This document shows, one piece after another, positions 43,935 to 52,513 of a stretch of 64,000 bases of DNA; the stretch's first letter is position 1, and every line of letters begins with the position of its first letter. Under the pieces are notes generated by a model. The model ran no database searches, was not told the origin of the DNA, and saw only the letters and a list, made by a program, of their open reading frames with translations. This DNA is from Lederbergia graminis (GTDB lineage Bacteria; Bacillota; Bacilli; Bacillales; Bacillaceae_C), in NCBI RefSeq assembly GCF_042655485.1, contig NZ_JBHSMC010000020.1, positions 62,001-126,000 on the forward strand, given 5' to 3'. Position numbers and translations under genes: made by a program.

Positions 43935-44807
43935 TTATATTTCTTTATCTGAAAAAAGATATAATTTTTCCTCAAGTTTAAAATCATTTTTGTTATAAAA
44001 TTGTAGGGCAACATCTTCATCTGCATCAACCATAAGAATTATATTTTCAACATCTTTTAAATAATCGATTTGACTATGTAATAACATCGTTCCAATTCCT
44101 GCTCTTCTATAGTTTTCATTCACTTCTATCCATTCAACATATCTCCAGTTCTGAAGTCTATTGATGTGTTTTGTGATATATGGCGGCATCTCCCCTAACC
44201 AACATTCACCAATTAATTCACCATTCTTTAGTCTACATTCTGTAATAAGTTCTAAAGTTTGCTCATTTTTCTTATGATGAATTTTATAGTCCAAATTAAT
44301 ATTTTTATGTACAAAACCTGAAGATGTAGATTTAGTCATCAGCATTGCGTAATCACGAATAGAAAAGCCACAATCAGTTAATCCGTCTATTATGTGATCC
44401 CAAGATTCAGGTATTCCCATCCAACCTACACCAAAATGAAACCTTGCTGGTACCCTTAATTGTTTACAACCTATTTTCTTGGATACGATTCCAATATGAT
44501 CAATTAACAGTTGTAAGCACCTCTTATTTTCTGGATAAGTAAAAACCCAATTAATACAACAATCTTCTCTAGAAATAGGATAATCAATATCAAAACTTTC
44601 ATATTGTGCCCACTCGATTGCAGCAATCAGTTTACCATCTTCTATTACACAACTAATATTCTTATTTAATTGCTTATATGGACGTTTAATATTGCACCAC
44701 CATTCACCAGCGTTTTCCAATACATCTTCTACTTGGGACTCGGTTAATTCTATAAAAGGTGGGATATTTCGAATATGAAAATTGACCATTTTCGTTAGTT
44801 CAGGCAA
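43935..44807 (-). CDS. Two-part GNAT acetyltransferase
   Basis: 290 residues. The C-terminal 130 residues are a GNAT domain with NENYRRAGIGTMLLHSQIDY near 232-251 and VALQFYNKNDF near 268. The N-terminal 150 residues are a second, degenerate GNAT-like unit without a clear acetyl-CoA loop. The TTG start at 44807 has a GAGGGC site three bases upstream; ATG 44789 is the alternative. It lies downstream of a decayed gene and a hypothetical gene on the same strand. Confidence 0.82.
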   Translation of the reverse strand: MPELTKMVNFHIRNIPPFIELTESQVEDVLENAGEWWCNIKRPYKQLNKNISCVIEDGKLIAAIEWAQYESFDIDYPISREDCCINWVFTYPENKRCLQLLIDHIGIVSKKIGCKQLRVPARFHFGVGWMGIPESWDHIIDGLTDCGFSIRDYAMLMTKSTSSGFVHKNINLDYKIHHKKNEQTLELITECRLKNGELIGECWLGEMPPYITKHINRLQNWRYVEWIEVNENYRRAGIGTMLLHSQIDYLKDVENIILMVDADEDVALQFYNKNDFKLEEKLYLFSDKEI

Positions 44808-44823
44808 TAAGCCCTCGTGATAT

Positions 44824-45092
44824 TCAATTACTTTCAGCTGTCTTCTCTCCTTTTTTTAAGAATAGGCATTATGTTAACCATTTCTTCAATTAACTGTAAT
44901 CCCTTACAATTTGTTGAACAAAAAACCATAGCATTGTCTAAGACAGTAATCTTATTCAACTTAAGCTCTATTTTCTTGGACAAAAATCAAATAAAATCAT
45001 CCGTAAATATCAAGTCCAACAACATTCATATCCTTAACATCAACAACTAAAACAATTTGTTTTGCAAATGAGCTCATAGCGCGGATCGTCAC
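44824..45092 (-). pseudogene. Decayed small gene (about 88 codons)
   Basis: GTG 45092 directly follows the stop of the upstream gene and opens a frame reading SSFAKQIVLVVDVKDMNVVG. A frameshift near 45000 and one TGA codon are needed to join SKKIELKLNKITVLDNAMVF and CKGLQLIEEMVNIMPILKKG to a stop at 44824. The alternation of strands and helices suggests a compact alpha/beta domain, perhaps STAS-like, but I cannot name the family. Confidence 0.5.
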
Positions 45093-45653
45093 TTAATCCT
45101 TTAAATTATCATTTAATTTCCAACCTGTTGGTTGAAGTGATATTGAACCTCTATCAGGAAAGAAAGAACTCATTAAAAACTCACGTATCTTCTCTGTCTC
45201 CTCAAAATGCAATAAATCGATCATGTCTTTTTTAACCAGAAAATGTTTTAATTCTCTTGGTCCAGTAGCTAAATTAAGATTCTTTGTACGATATAGATCT
45301 GGTATTACTGGATAAATATCATTTGAAAGTAGGTGCTGCACAATCCTTTTAGAGTCCTTTTTAAGACCTCTAACATTTATTTCTTTTAGCTTTCCCTCAA
45401 TGAAAATCTGCTTTACATCTAAATAATGAGGAACAATTTCATTCATTATTGTATTTAATGCATCTTGATTTGGGGTTGGCAATGATGTGAGGAAATCACG
45501 TTCAAACATTACATCAAAAGAGGCAAAAAACTGGCAAACTGGATTCATTTCCTTTAATTCAATTGTTGAATCTATTTTTTCAATTCTTAATTCCCTTTTA
45601 CCAACATTAATTTCGAATGATGGTCTTTCAATTTCTGTAACCCACTTAAACAA
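45093..45653 (-). CDS. Conserved hypothetical protein
   Basis: 186 residues, soluble, alternating strands and helices (FEINVGKRELRIEKIDSTIE; KQIFIEGKLKEINVRGLKKD). No motif I can identify. It opens with MFKWVTEIERP; the upstream sequence has AGGGGATG as a plausible ribosome binding site. First of a short same-strand run with the decayed gene and the two-part GNAT gene. Function unknown. Confidence 0.6.
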   Translation of the reverse strand: MFKWVTEIERPSFEINVGKRELRIEKIDSTIELKEMNPVCQFFASFDVMFERDFLTSLPTPNQDALNTIMNEIVPHYLDVKQIFIEGKLKEINVRGLKKDSKRIVQHLLSNDIYPVIPDLYRTKNLNLATGPRELKHFLVKKDMIDLLHFEETEKIREFLMSSFFPDRGSISLQPTGWKLNDNLKD

Positions 45654-45839
45654 TGTGACATCCCCTAACTATAGATATGTAAGTTGCAGACTGTTTTCTT
45701 TCTCAACCATTATGCCAGTTACTTTAAGTGACCTCTTACAAGTTAATAGATTCTTATATTGAAATAATACCATAAATTTAATATTGCAAATAATTAACAG
45801 ACTGCTATTCAAAATAGTTATTCACTTCTTTAACAGTAC

Positions 45840-46205
45840 TCTTCAAATGCACAAGGCGAACCTCATCGTGACCACCTTCATCCCTTTTCCCTTCAACCGG
45901 GCACGTTACAAGCACCAACGTGACCGCCTTCATCACTTTTCCCTTCAACCGGGCACGATATGAGCTCCTGCGTGACCTCCTTCATCCTTTTCTCCTTCAA
46001 CTGGGCACGCAGCAACCTCCTGCGTGACCTCCTTCATCCTTTTCTCCTTCATCTGGGCACGCAGCAACCTCCTGCGTGACCACCTACAGCTCATTCTCCT
46101 TCAACTGGGCACGCAGTAACCTCTAACGTGACCACCTACTGCTCATTCCCCTTCCACTGGGTACGATACAAGCTCCAGCGTGACCTCCTTCATCAGTTTC
46201 TTCAT
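45840..46205. repeat. 52-base tandem repeat, about seven units
   Basis: The landmark CGTGACC recurs at 45867, 45919, 45971, 46023, 46075, 46127 and 46179, a period of exactly 52. Each unit also has CTTCAAC(T/C)GGGCACG. Within most units GGGCACG...CGTGACC forms a short hairpin (for example CACGCAG/CTGCGTG, or CACGTT/AACGTG in the first unit). 52 is not a multiple of three, and stops occur in the frames, so it is not a repetitive protein. It is GC-richer than its surroundings. The flanks 45654-45839 and 46206-46380 show no gene. Confidence 0.93.
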
Positions 46206-46380
46206 CTCTTCTTGCCCGTACCATTTAGACCGGTCACTAATTCTCCAAAACCACTTCTTTACTACCTTATTCCTAATAAGGCTTTTTTTCATTGTTAATT
46301 AGTTTAGGGCAACTGCCCAATCACTTAGGCTTTTTAAGCATATTCTTAATTGATATCAAAAAAGAGGAGGAGAATTTGTC

Positions 46381-46641
46381 TTGATAAATGATTATCAACG
46401 TATACGTCCTGGATTTGGAAGACCAGGATTTGGATTTGGGAGGCCGGGATTTGGTTTTGGAAGACCAGGATTCGGATTAGGATTAGGGTTCTTAGGTGGT
46501 CTTGCCACAGGAGCATTATTGGCTCCAGGCCCTGGATTTGGATATAACTACCCACCATACCCTTACTATCCGCCTTATCCGCCGTATCCATATCCATATC
46601 CTTACGATTTAAATTATAATATTCCATACTCTCCATACTAA
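46381..46641 (+). CDS. Gly/Pro/Tyr-rich small protein, possible spore-coat protein
   Basis: 86 residues from TTG 46381 (GAGGAGGAG eight bases upstream). The N-terminal part has four tandem GFGRPGFG-type units, followed by a hydrophobic stretch (LGLGFLGGLATGALLAPG) and a Tyr/Pro tail with PPYPYYPPYPPYPYPYPYD. Low-complexity proteins of this kind in spore formers are often coat or exosporium components; this is inference. A terminator follows. The mirror frame on the minus strand is an artefact of the repeat. Confidence 0.7.
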   Translation: MINDYQRIRPGFGRPGFGFGRPGFGFGRPGFGLGLGFLGGLATGALLAPGPGFGYNYPPYPYYPPYPPYPYPYPYDLNYNIPYSPY

Positions 46642-46672
46642 AACGTAAATAATATTAAAGAATACGTTTTTT
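46640..46672 (+). terminator. Terminator after the Gly/Tyr-rich gene
   Basis: Stem AAAACGTA/TACGTTTT with T-run, beginning at the stop codon. Confidence 0.8.
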
Positions 46673-46801
46673 ACTTTGGTATGACTTACATCACTTGATA
46701 TTCAAAGCTAACTAATAAGGAATGGAATAAAAAAGCAGTTAATCCATCAACCTACTTTCTTTCCAACAGGCTGATATAGTGCGAAAGGATTCGTTGATTT
46801 A

Positions 46802-46826
46802 AACCACATAACAGTGGTTCCTTTTT
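46802..46826 (+). terminator. Hairpin with T-run
   Basis: Stem AACCAC/GTGGTT extended by AAAGGA...TCCTTT farther out, ending in TTTTT; about 130 bases after the previous terminator, with no gene between them. Confidence 0.55.
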
Positions 46827-46952
46827 ATTTTATAAGTACCTATATAACGAGTGCCCATCTGTGGCCGTTAATATTAGAATGACCATTCATTCTCTAAAAG
46901 CTATTTTATGTTTTAATGCCCCAGATATATTTCCTATAACTCTTTACAACTA

Positions 46953-47387
46953 TTAATAATCCAATTTATATACTATCTCCCCATCAATAACTCTACCATC
47001 TGCTTCGAATCCTAAGCTTTCATATAAATGTTTTGCTCGATGATTATTAGGCTCGAAACTTAAATAAATCACATGGTGCTCTGTATCTTGTTTGATCCGC
47101 TCAATCAGCTTTTCCATCGCTGCTTTCCCATACCCTTTTGACTGGTACCGCGTGTCTATCATTAACCGATATATCCAATACTCTTTATCTTCGTAATCCA
47201 TACAGTACATCGTAAATCCTACTAAAATTTCACCCTTGTATATTGCTAAACACACACATTCTGGAAATGCTTTTGCTTGAGCTAAGGAAAATACATTCGT
47301 TGCCACAAATCCTTTTTGTTCTTCTGCTACACTCAAATCAATAACATCAAAAAAGTTATTTCTATCAATATCCCTAAACGTGATCAT
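46953..47387 (-). CDS. GNAT acetyltransferase, diamine/spermidine type
   Basis: 144 residues. Starts MITFRDIDRNNFFDVIDLSV, with acetyl-CoA loop RYQSKGYGKAAMEKLIERI near 77-95, and ends with NHRAKHLYESLGFEADGRVI, IVYKLDY. The ending is like PaiA/BltD-type spermine or spermidine acetyltransferases. Single gene. Confidence 0.9.
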   Translation of the reverse strand: MITFRDIDRNNFFDVIDLSVAEEQKGFVATNVFSLAQAKAFPECVCLAIYKGEILVGFTMYCMDYEDKEYWIYRLMIDTRYQSKGYGKAAMEKLIERIKQDTEHHVIYLSFEPNNHRAKHLYESLGFEADGRVIDGEIVYKLDY

Positions 47388-47472
47388 TCATATCACTCCT
47401 ACCATTATGTTTTGCAGTGTCATTCTACCATACAGTTCATCGCTTATATAGAAATTTTTTGAAAATAAAAAA

Positions 47473-47490
47473 AGCCGCACATAGGCGACT
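47473..47490 (-). terminator. Short terminator on the minus strand
   Basis: A six-base-pair stem AGTCGC/GCGGCT (one G-T) followed by seven T in the minus direction, downstream of the small membrane-protein gene at 47602-47751. Confidence 0.55.
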
Positions 47491-47601
47491 TAAATGAGCG
47501 TGTTTCTTGTGAGATTTTTTACTTCAAAACCTTACAATAGCTACTATAACGACCCATGTGATAATTTTTTACTTGTAATGCAATAGCTGAATCAAGATTG
47601 T

Positions 47602-47751
47602 CTATTTTATCAGGCTCAACAAAAGAATTACCAGTACCGGGCAAATTTCTATATTATGAGAAGTTTGGTTTTTTGTTAGATTTTTTGAGTAAAAGTAGCT
47701 TAACAGGCTAAGTAAGATGAAAATGTTCAATATCACTTTCCATTTTTTCAT
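47602..47751 (-). CDS. Small membrane protein
   Basis: 49 residues from ATG 47751 (GGGGA four bases upstream). A basic start (MKKWK) and a hydrophobic helix (VILNIFILLSLLSYFYS), then a second hydrophobic tail (PVLVILLLSLIK). Unrecognised. It may be a short transporter-associated or immunity-like peptide; nothing in the sequence decides it. Confidence 0.45.
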   Translation of the reverse strand: MKKWKVILNIFILLSLLSYFYSKNLTKNQTSHNIEICPVLVILLLSLIK

Positions 47752-47830
47752 TGAGTCCCCCATATTATCCCTACTTTTCAAAAAACACTTCACTCATTTC
47801 TAAGGTAAAGCGCTCCCACATTACACTCTA

Positions 47831-48967
47831 TTATTCATCCAAAAAACTATCTATTATTTCATTCACTCGATTGGCTACCCATTCGATGTCATAGCCTACC
47901 TCTTCTCGAATGACAGTGTTATATAATTCTTCTAATCCAATCCGCAGCATATAGCAATATATTGTTTCTTTCGTTTCGTTATTTGTAATATATTTATTTT
48001 TTATTTCCTTAATGAGTGGTTGCAACTTATCTTCGTTCCAGAAAAGGAAATTTGCTTTATCATACAAATGGTCTCCATAAACGGACAAGGTCCAATCAAT
48101 GATCCCTGTGATTTCATTATCCTTCGCCAATAAATTATACGAACCTAAATCTCCATGAACTAGATTTTTCTTGCCTAAACGAATGCAATGAATATGCTTC
48201 TTCAACTCGTTTATTGCTTTATTAACAACCTCTGAATCTAGACCTTTCTTTTCTATTGGATCCCAGTTATAAATATCATCATTGTAAACGGCCGTTATAA
48301 AATCCAGCCACGTAGGAAATGAAGCATTACCTGTACTGTCTAAATACCCGAATCCCTGTTTATCATCCGGCACTTCTACTGATTCCAACGTATCTAACAA
48401 GTTTAATACATTTGGAACAACGTCGTAAAACTGTTGGCTATTTAGATCAAACAACTTATCACCGTTTATAAATTTGGATATAGAATAAGCTAACTGATCA
48501 TCCGTCTTGTGGACCTCTAATACACGACGAACTGGCAATTTTCCATTGAACTCTTTATCAATGAAACTTTCCTTTTTATAGTTTTCAACATACCCACCTA
48601 CTTGAAAAATATATCGCTGTTCCCCTGCCTCAAAAAAGTAAGTTTGTGAAACCAATCCACCATTTAGTTCTCTCACATTAACTGCATCTGGATAATGCTT
48701 TTTCAACAAACGTTCGATTTCTTCAAAGGATAATTTCTTCGTCATTACAGACTCTCCTTTAAATAAGATTTTTCCTAACAATAATTCATCTAAGGAGAGT
48801 TTATAAATTTGACTTAAACGAATAATGGAATCAATATCAGGGTAGTTCTTCCCAACTTCCCAATTGGATAATGTTTGTCTCGTAATATTCATTTTTTCTG
48901 CAACTTGTTCTTGAGTAAGACCTGCTTTTTTTCTCTTGAGTTTTAATTTCTCGCCAATATTCATCAC
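47831..48967 (-). CDS. XRE HTH domain fused to aminoglycoside-phosphotransferase-fold kinase
   Basis: 378 residues. Residues 1-66 are an XRE helix-turn-helix (LKLKRKKAGLTQEQVAEKMN, then ITRQTLSNWEVGKNYPDIDS). Residues 80-378 are an APH-type kinase with the catalytic loop HGDLGSYN near 270 and IIDWTLS near 288; the N-lobe resembles hygromycin/aminoglycoside kinases. AAGGAG precedes the GTG/ATG pair 48967/48964. A second, strong AAAGGAGAG lies inside the gene before ATG 48745, which would make the kinase alone (304 residues). The fusion may link drug or metabolite phosphorylation to gene control. Confidence 0.85.
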   Translation of the reverse strand: MMNIGEKLKLKRKKAGLTQEQVAEKMNITRQTLSNWEVGKNYPDIDSIIRLSQIYKLSLDELLLGKILFKGESVMTKKLSFEEIERLLKKHYPDAVNVRELNGGLVSQTYFFEAGEQRYIFQVGGYVENYKKESFIDKEFNGKLPVRRVLEVHKTDDQLAYSISKFINGDKLFDLNSQQFYDVVPNVLNLLDTLESVEVPDDKQGFGYLDSTGNASFPTWLDFITAVYNDDIYNWDPIEKKGLDSEVVNKAINELKKHIHCIRLGKKNLVHGDLGSYNLLAKDNEITGIIDWTLSVYGDHLYDKANFLFWNEDKLQPLIKEIKNKYITNNETKETIYCYMLRIGLEELYNTVIREEVGYDIEWVANRVNEIIDSFLDE

Positions 48968-49107
48968 TATCTTCTCCTTGATTAAATTTTCTCATAAACA
49001 AAGGAAAAACATAGCAAGGATTCCTTGCACATCTTTAGTTTAAATAGAAAAGAGCTTATTCCTTTTTGAAGTAATGCACTCGTTAGTTGAAGAAGATTGA
49101 ATTAATC

Positions 49108-49560
49108 TTAGACTATTTTTATCAAATCAGTATAAATAGTAATAAAGTATGTTTCTAATAATTCCTCTAGCTTCTGATTAAGTTTGTGGTATTCCTCGTC
49201 CGCTTTTCCAATGACACTATAGAATTCATCTTCTTCAACCTCGTCATTTTCTAAAGCAACGTACAATCCCCACATTTCCTGACCATACTTTTTCTCAATA
49301 ATTACATAATCGTGAGCACCAATTTTCTCAAGTATATTTATTAGTTCATTCAAATAATTATGTATTCCTACTTCTTCGATATACGATTCAAACCACGTAA
49401 ATAAGCTTTCATGCCCACCGCTTTCAAGCTCAGAATAGTATTGAAAAACAATAAATGCTTCATGTAAATTTTTATTTTCAGTTGATATATCATACTCACT
49501 TAACATAGCAATAACGGCGTTCCAAATATCGTCATTATTCATTAAATCATCCCTATTCAT
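49108..49560 (-). CDS. DMP19/DUF4375-like protein
   Basis: 150 residues, acidic and helical. The segment FIVFQYYSELESGGHESLFT, then WFESY near residues 37-60 matches the 'yy.E..nGG...F..n' pattern of DUF4375 (DMP19-like) proteins. No catalytic motif. Such proteins are common in Bacilli and may be immunity or DNA-mimic proteins; the role here is unknown. Single gene. Confidence 0.6.
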   Translation of the reverse strand: MNRDDLMNNDDIWNAVIAMLSEYDISTENKNLHEAFIVFQYYSELESGGHESLFTWFESYIEEVGIHNYLNELINILEKIGAHDYVIIEKKYGQEMWGLYVALENDEVEEDEFYSVIGKADEEYHKLNQKLEELLETYFITIYTDLIKIV

Positions 49561-49670
49561 TTTTTTAGGCTTTACTACAACATTACCTCCAGCTCAGTTA
49601 ATTTACAATCCAATATTATTGTTTTATCCAAACTTCTTCTTTGAGATATCTGCTTCGTTACTTACACAAT

Positions 49671-50156
49671 CTACTTCCAAACCTCATCTAATTTATCTGC
49701 ATAAAAGCGAATTGCTTTTTCATATTTTAATATTTCCTCATCGCTTGTTGTTTCTATTAAACAATTCAGCAGTACTTCCATCGCCTTGCTATGTTCATTC
49801 AAGTTATATAAGGTCATTGCATAAAAAGTCTGGATTGCTCTGTTTTCCGGAAATGCTTCAAGCCCTTTTAAAAATACACTTTTTGACTTTTCATATTCAC
49901 CTAATGTTCGATATGTACTCCCTAATCCTAATATTGCTCCTTCTAATTCACTTGGCGGCAACCCTAATTCAATTGCTTTTTCATAAAAGAAAACAGCTTT
50001 CGCTTCTTCCCCTAACAAATCTAAACTCCATGCACATTGATAGTTAATGGATGCATCATCAGGATACTCCTGCACCAGTTTCATTAGTAATTCATTCGAT
50101 TCCTTATGCCTTCCATGCTTCCTAAATTCAAGTGCTTTATTTAATTGTATGTTCAT
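49671..50156 (-). CDS. Tetratricopeptide-repeat protein
   Basis: 161 residues made of about four TPR units (for example INYQCAWSLDLLGEEAKAVF, then FYEKAIELG; LGLGSTYRTLGEYEKSKSVF, then LKGLEAFPEN). No enzyme domain or membrane segment. TPR proteins scaffold protein contacts. Divergent from the AHSA1 gene at 50243, with 86 bases between the two starts. Confidence 0.85.
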   Translation of the reverse strand: MNIQLNKALEFRKHGRHKESNELLMKLVQEYPDDASINYQCAWSLDLLGEEAKAVFFYEKAIELGLPPSELEGAILGLGSTYRTLGEYEKSKSVFLKGLEAFPENRAIQTFYAMTLYNLNEHSKAMEVLLNCLIETTSDEEILKYEKAIRFYADKLDEVWK

Positions 50157-50242
50157 TATCTCAACTCCATTTTTCCTATTTCGGAAATTTCCAACTAATG
50201 GTACTATTAAATTATCATTATACTACAAAAGGAGAGATTCTT

Positions 50243-50731
50243 TTGACACGTACTACAAATGACACAGCTATTAAAAAAGAGATTACTATTAACGCACCCA
50301 TCAATTTAGTTTGGCTAGCTTGGACCATTTCTGAAAGAGTTTCGGAATGGTTTGCGCCTGAAACAGTTATTGAAGCTAAAGAAGGTGGAGCCTACGAACT
50401 TTACTTCATACCCGGAAATCATGAGAATATGAATACGAAGGGTTGTAAAATTACAAAACTTGTTCATGAAAAAGAGCTTCATTTTAACTGGAAAGGACCA
50501 GACCAATTTGAGTCACTCATGAACAAAGAAAATGAATTAACAAATGTTAAAGTAAGTTTCGACTCCATCAATGAGGATTCTACTAAAGTGATCCTTGATC
50601 ATACTGAATTTAAAGATAGTGAGGATTGGAACGAAGCAATTAAGTGGCACGAAATGGCCTGGTCAGGAGTTCTTGACAGCCTAAAATCTGCCCTCGAAAG
50701 TGGCAAAGGAAATGTATGTTGCCAACCTTAA
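50243..50731 (+). CDS. SRPBCC/AHSA1-domain protein
   Basis: 162 residues from TTG 50243 (AAAGGAGAG upstream; longer frames start before this site). One AHSA1-type SRPBCC fold: ITINAPINLVWLAWTISERV, FAPETVIEAKEGGAYELYFI, and GVLDSLKSALESG at the end. These proteins bind hydrophobic ligands in a deep cavity; the physiological ligand is unknown. Terminator downstream. Confidence 0.88.
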   Translation: MTRTTNDTAIKKEITINAPINLVWLAWTISERVSEWFAPETVIEAKEGGAYELYFIPGNHENMNTKGCKITKLVHEKELHFNWKGPDQFESLMNKENELTNVKVSFDSINEDSTKVILDHTEFKDSEDWNEAIKWHEMAWSGVLDSLKSALESGKGNVCCQP

Positions 50732-50738
50732 TTTTTAC

Positions 50739-50765
50739 AAAAGCCATCTATACAGATGGTTTTTT
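50739..50765 (+). terminator. Terminator after the AHSA1 gene
   Basis: Stem AAAAGCCATCT/AGATGGTTTT (one bulged G) and T-run. Confidence 0.85.
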
Positions 50766-50809
50766 ATTTACTTTTGGTTTAATAGTATATCAGCTAACGG
50801 ATTGGTTTC

Positions 50810-51322
50810 TTGAATAAGTTTGGTAGTAAAAAGGGAGTGAATTATCTGGATATCAAAATCTTGTATTATAAGAAATTTAAAGGAACTGAAAAGGCTATTG
50901 ACTATGTTCATTGGGCATATCATATGTTGGAAAATGAAATTTCAACAATATACTTAAATATCCTTGCTTCCTTGAGAGAGCCTTTAAATATATTTGAAGT
51001 AGAAGACTATTTTAATAGAGCTTTAGATGAATTAGGTATAGAGGAGCCCTTGTTTGAAGAATGTGCAAAATGCTATATACGTTTTTTATTAATGCAAATA
51101 GTAGATGACAATAATAAAGCAATCGACCTTGCATATGAAATATACGAAGTGATTCGTGAACACTTTACTAACGAGGAATTAGATAAATGGTTTGAAATAA
51201 GTGAATTGATCGATGACTATCGTTACGGTGATAATATAGATAATCTTACTAAGGATTTCATCATAACGATTATTGTACAAGAAGCAAAGAAACAATTAAG
51301 TAACAAGTTCTTATTGAGCTAA
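50810..51322 (+). CDS. Hypothetical helical protein
   Basis: Up to 170 residues, mostly helical and acidic. It contains AIDYVHWAYHMLENEISTIY and AIDLAYEIYEVIREHFTNEE. The TTG at 50810 has no ribosome binding site; AAGGGAG at 50831-50837 points to a start at CTG 50846 (YLDIKIL becomes MDIKIL), a rare but permitted start. I do not recognise the family; the composition resembles immunity-type proteins in Bacilli. Followed by a terminator. Confidence 0.55.
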   Translation: MNKFGSKKGVNYLDIKILYYKKFKGTEKAIDYVHWAYHMLENEISTIYLNILASLREPLNIFEVEDYFNRALDELGIEEPLFEECAKCYIRFLLMQIVDDNNKAIDLAYEIYEVIREHFTNEELDKWFEISELIDDYRYGDNIDNLTKDFIITIIVQEAKKQLSNKFLLS

Positions 51323-51325
51323 CAG

Positions 51326-51354
51326 GTGCTTTGATCCAAAAAGGATTAAAGCAC
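51326..51354 (+). terminator. Terminator
   Basis: Stem GTGCTTTGATCC/GGATTAAAGCAC, four bases after the stop codon; the T-run is short (TTTCTG). Confidence 0.75.
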
Positions 51355-51453
51355 TTTCTGTTGAACTTATTATACTAACGCGCAAGTTAGTTAAAAAAGA
51401 TCACTAAGATGTTTACTAGAATACATAATAAGTCAGACTTTTAGGAGATAGAA

Positions 51454-52455
51454 ATGTGTAATAAAATTGAGCAAGTGAATTCTTTTCCAGTTATTGCTTC
51501 TGTTTTATCACCTACAGCTTTAGCAATGGAGATTAGCCAGCAGTATCCTATTGGAGAAGTAATAGATTGTACTCTATTGCGCGCTTATGTAAATGATGTC
51601 TATATGTTAAAAACTCAATCAGGGAAATATATTATAAAAGTTTATCGTGCAAGCTGGCGGACAGAATCAAAAATTAGGTACGAGCTGGAATTTTTATTTC
51701 ACTTACATAAAAATGGCGTAGGAGTTTCATTACCTGTACATAAAACGGATGGAAGGCTTATTCATCCAGTAGTAGCACCAGAAGGTAAAAGATATATCGT
51801 TTTATTTCACTTTGCAGAAGGGGAAAAACCTAGTCCTCCATTTTCTGATAACAAATATTTTCTTTTAGGGAGAGAGTTAGCAAAATTACACAAAGCCTCG
51901 AAAACTTTTAATACAAATTATCAACGCTTTGAACTCAATATTCAATACCTACTTGATAAGCCTTTGGATGCGATTAGACCCTTTTTACAAGAGGATATCG
52001 GCAACTTAACCTTTTTAGAGAACCTCTCCAATACTGTACGGGAACAAATCAGTTGTTTGGAATCAAAAGGTTTAAGCAAAGCGATTTGTCATGGGGATGT
52101 ATCAATGGACAATCTTCATTATGCTAAAAATGGTCAAATTACTTTCTATGACTTTGATTCAGGTGGTCCTGGTTGGTCCTCATATGACCTTCTCGGTGTA
52201 TATATGTTTACCAAATATGATAAGCGGCAATCTCGTTGGGATGCTCACGTAAAAGGCTATCAAGAAGTTATGAAATTAAACGAATGCGACATAGAAGCTC
52301 TTCCTTATTTGCATGTGATGAATAGTATTTGGGCATTGGGGTGCGATGCAACGATTTGGGTACAAACAAGTGGTTTATGGCGGATAAGTAAGGAACATTT
52401 GGATAACAGAATAAACAGTTTAAAGAATTGGGTTGAAACTGAAATAGATAGATAG
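51454..52455 (+). CDS. Phosphotransferase of the APH/homoserine-kinase fold
   Basis: 333 residues. N-lobe VYMLKTQSGKYIIKVYRASW near 50-69 (Lys in the ATP site); catalytic loop CHGDVSMDN near 211-219; metal motif YDFDSGGPGW near 232-241. These match the APH superfamily, closest in style to stress-response kinase or aminoglycoside kinase families. The physiological substrate is unknown. Ribosome binding site AGGAGATAG precedes ATG 51454. Monocistronic, with a strong terminator. Confidence 0.85.
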   Translation: MCNKIEQVNSFPVIASVLSPTALAMEISQQYPIGEVIDCTLLRAYVNDVYMLKTQSGKYIIKVYRASWRTESKIRYELEFLFHLHKNGVGVSLPVHKTDGRLIHPVVAPEGKRYIVLFHFAEGEKPSPPFSDNKYFLLGRELAKLHKASKTFNTNYQRFELNIQYLLDKPLDAIRPFLQEDIGNLTFLENLSNTVREQISCLESKGLSKAICHGDVSMDNLHYAKNGQITFYDFDSGGPGWSSYDLLGVYMFTKYDKRQSRWDAHVKGYQEVMKLNECDIEALPYLHVMNSIWALGCDATIWVQTSGLWRISKEHLDNRINSLKNWVETEIDR

Positions 52456-52480
52456 ATTTCTATATCATTTGTACAAAAAA

Positions 52481-52513
52481 CAGGGCTTTACTCCTTTTCA
52501 AAGTAAAGCCCTG
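52481..52513. terminator. Bidirectional terminator overlapping a GNAT gene end
   Basis: A 12-base-pair stem CAGGGCTTTACT/AGTAAAGCCCTG. The convergent GNAT gene ends inside the right arm at 52498. Confidence 0.88.

Noticed and set aside
45840..46205. CRISPR array reading of the 52-base repeat
   Set aside because: The spacing is exact but the conserved and variable parts are intermingled, there are no unique spacers of constant length, and no cas genes lie in the window.
46346..46636. Minus-strand frame opposite the Gly/Tyr-rich gene
   Set aside because: A shadow of the repetitive gene; no start signal, and it would overlap the plus-strand terminator.
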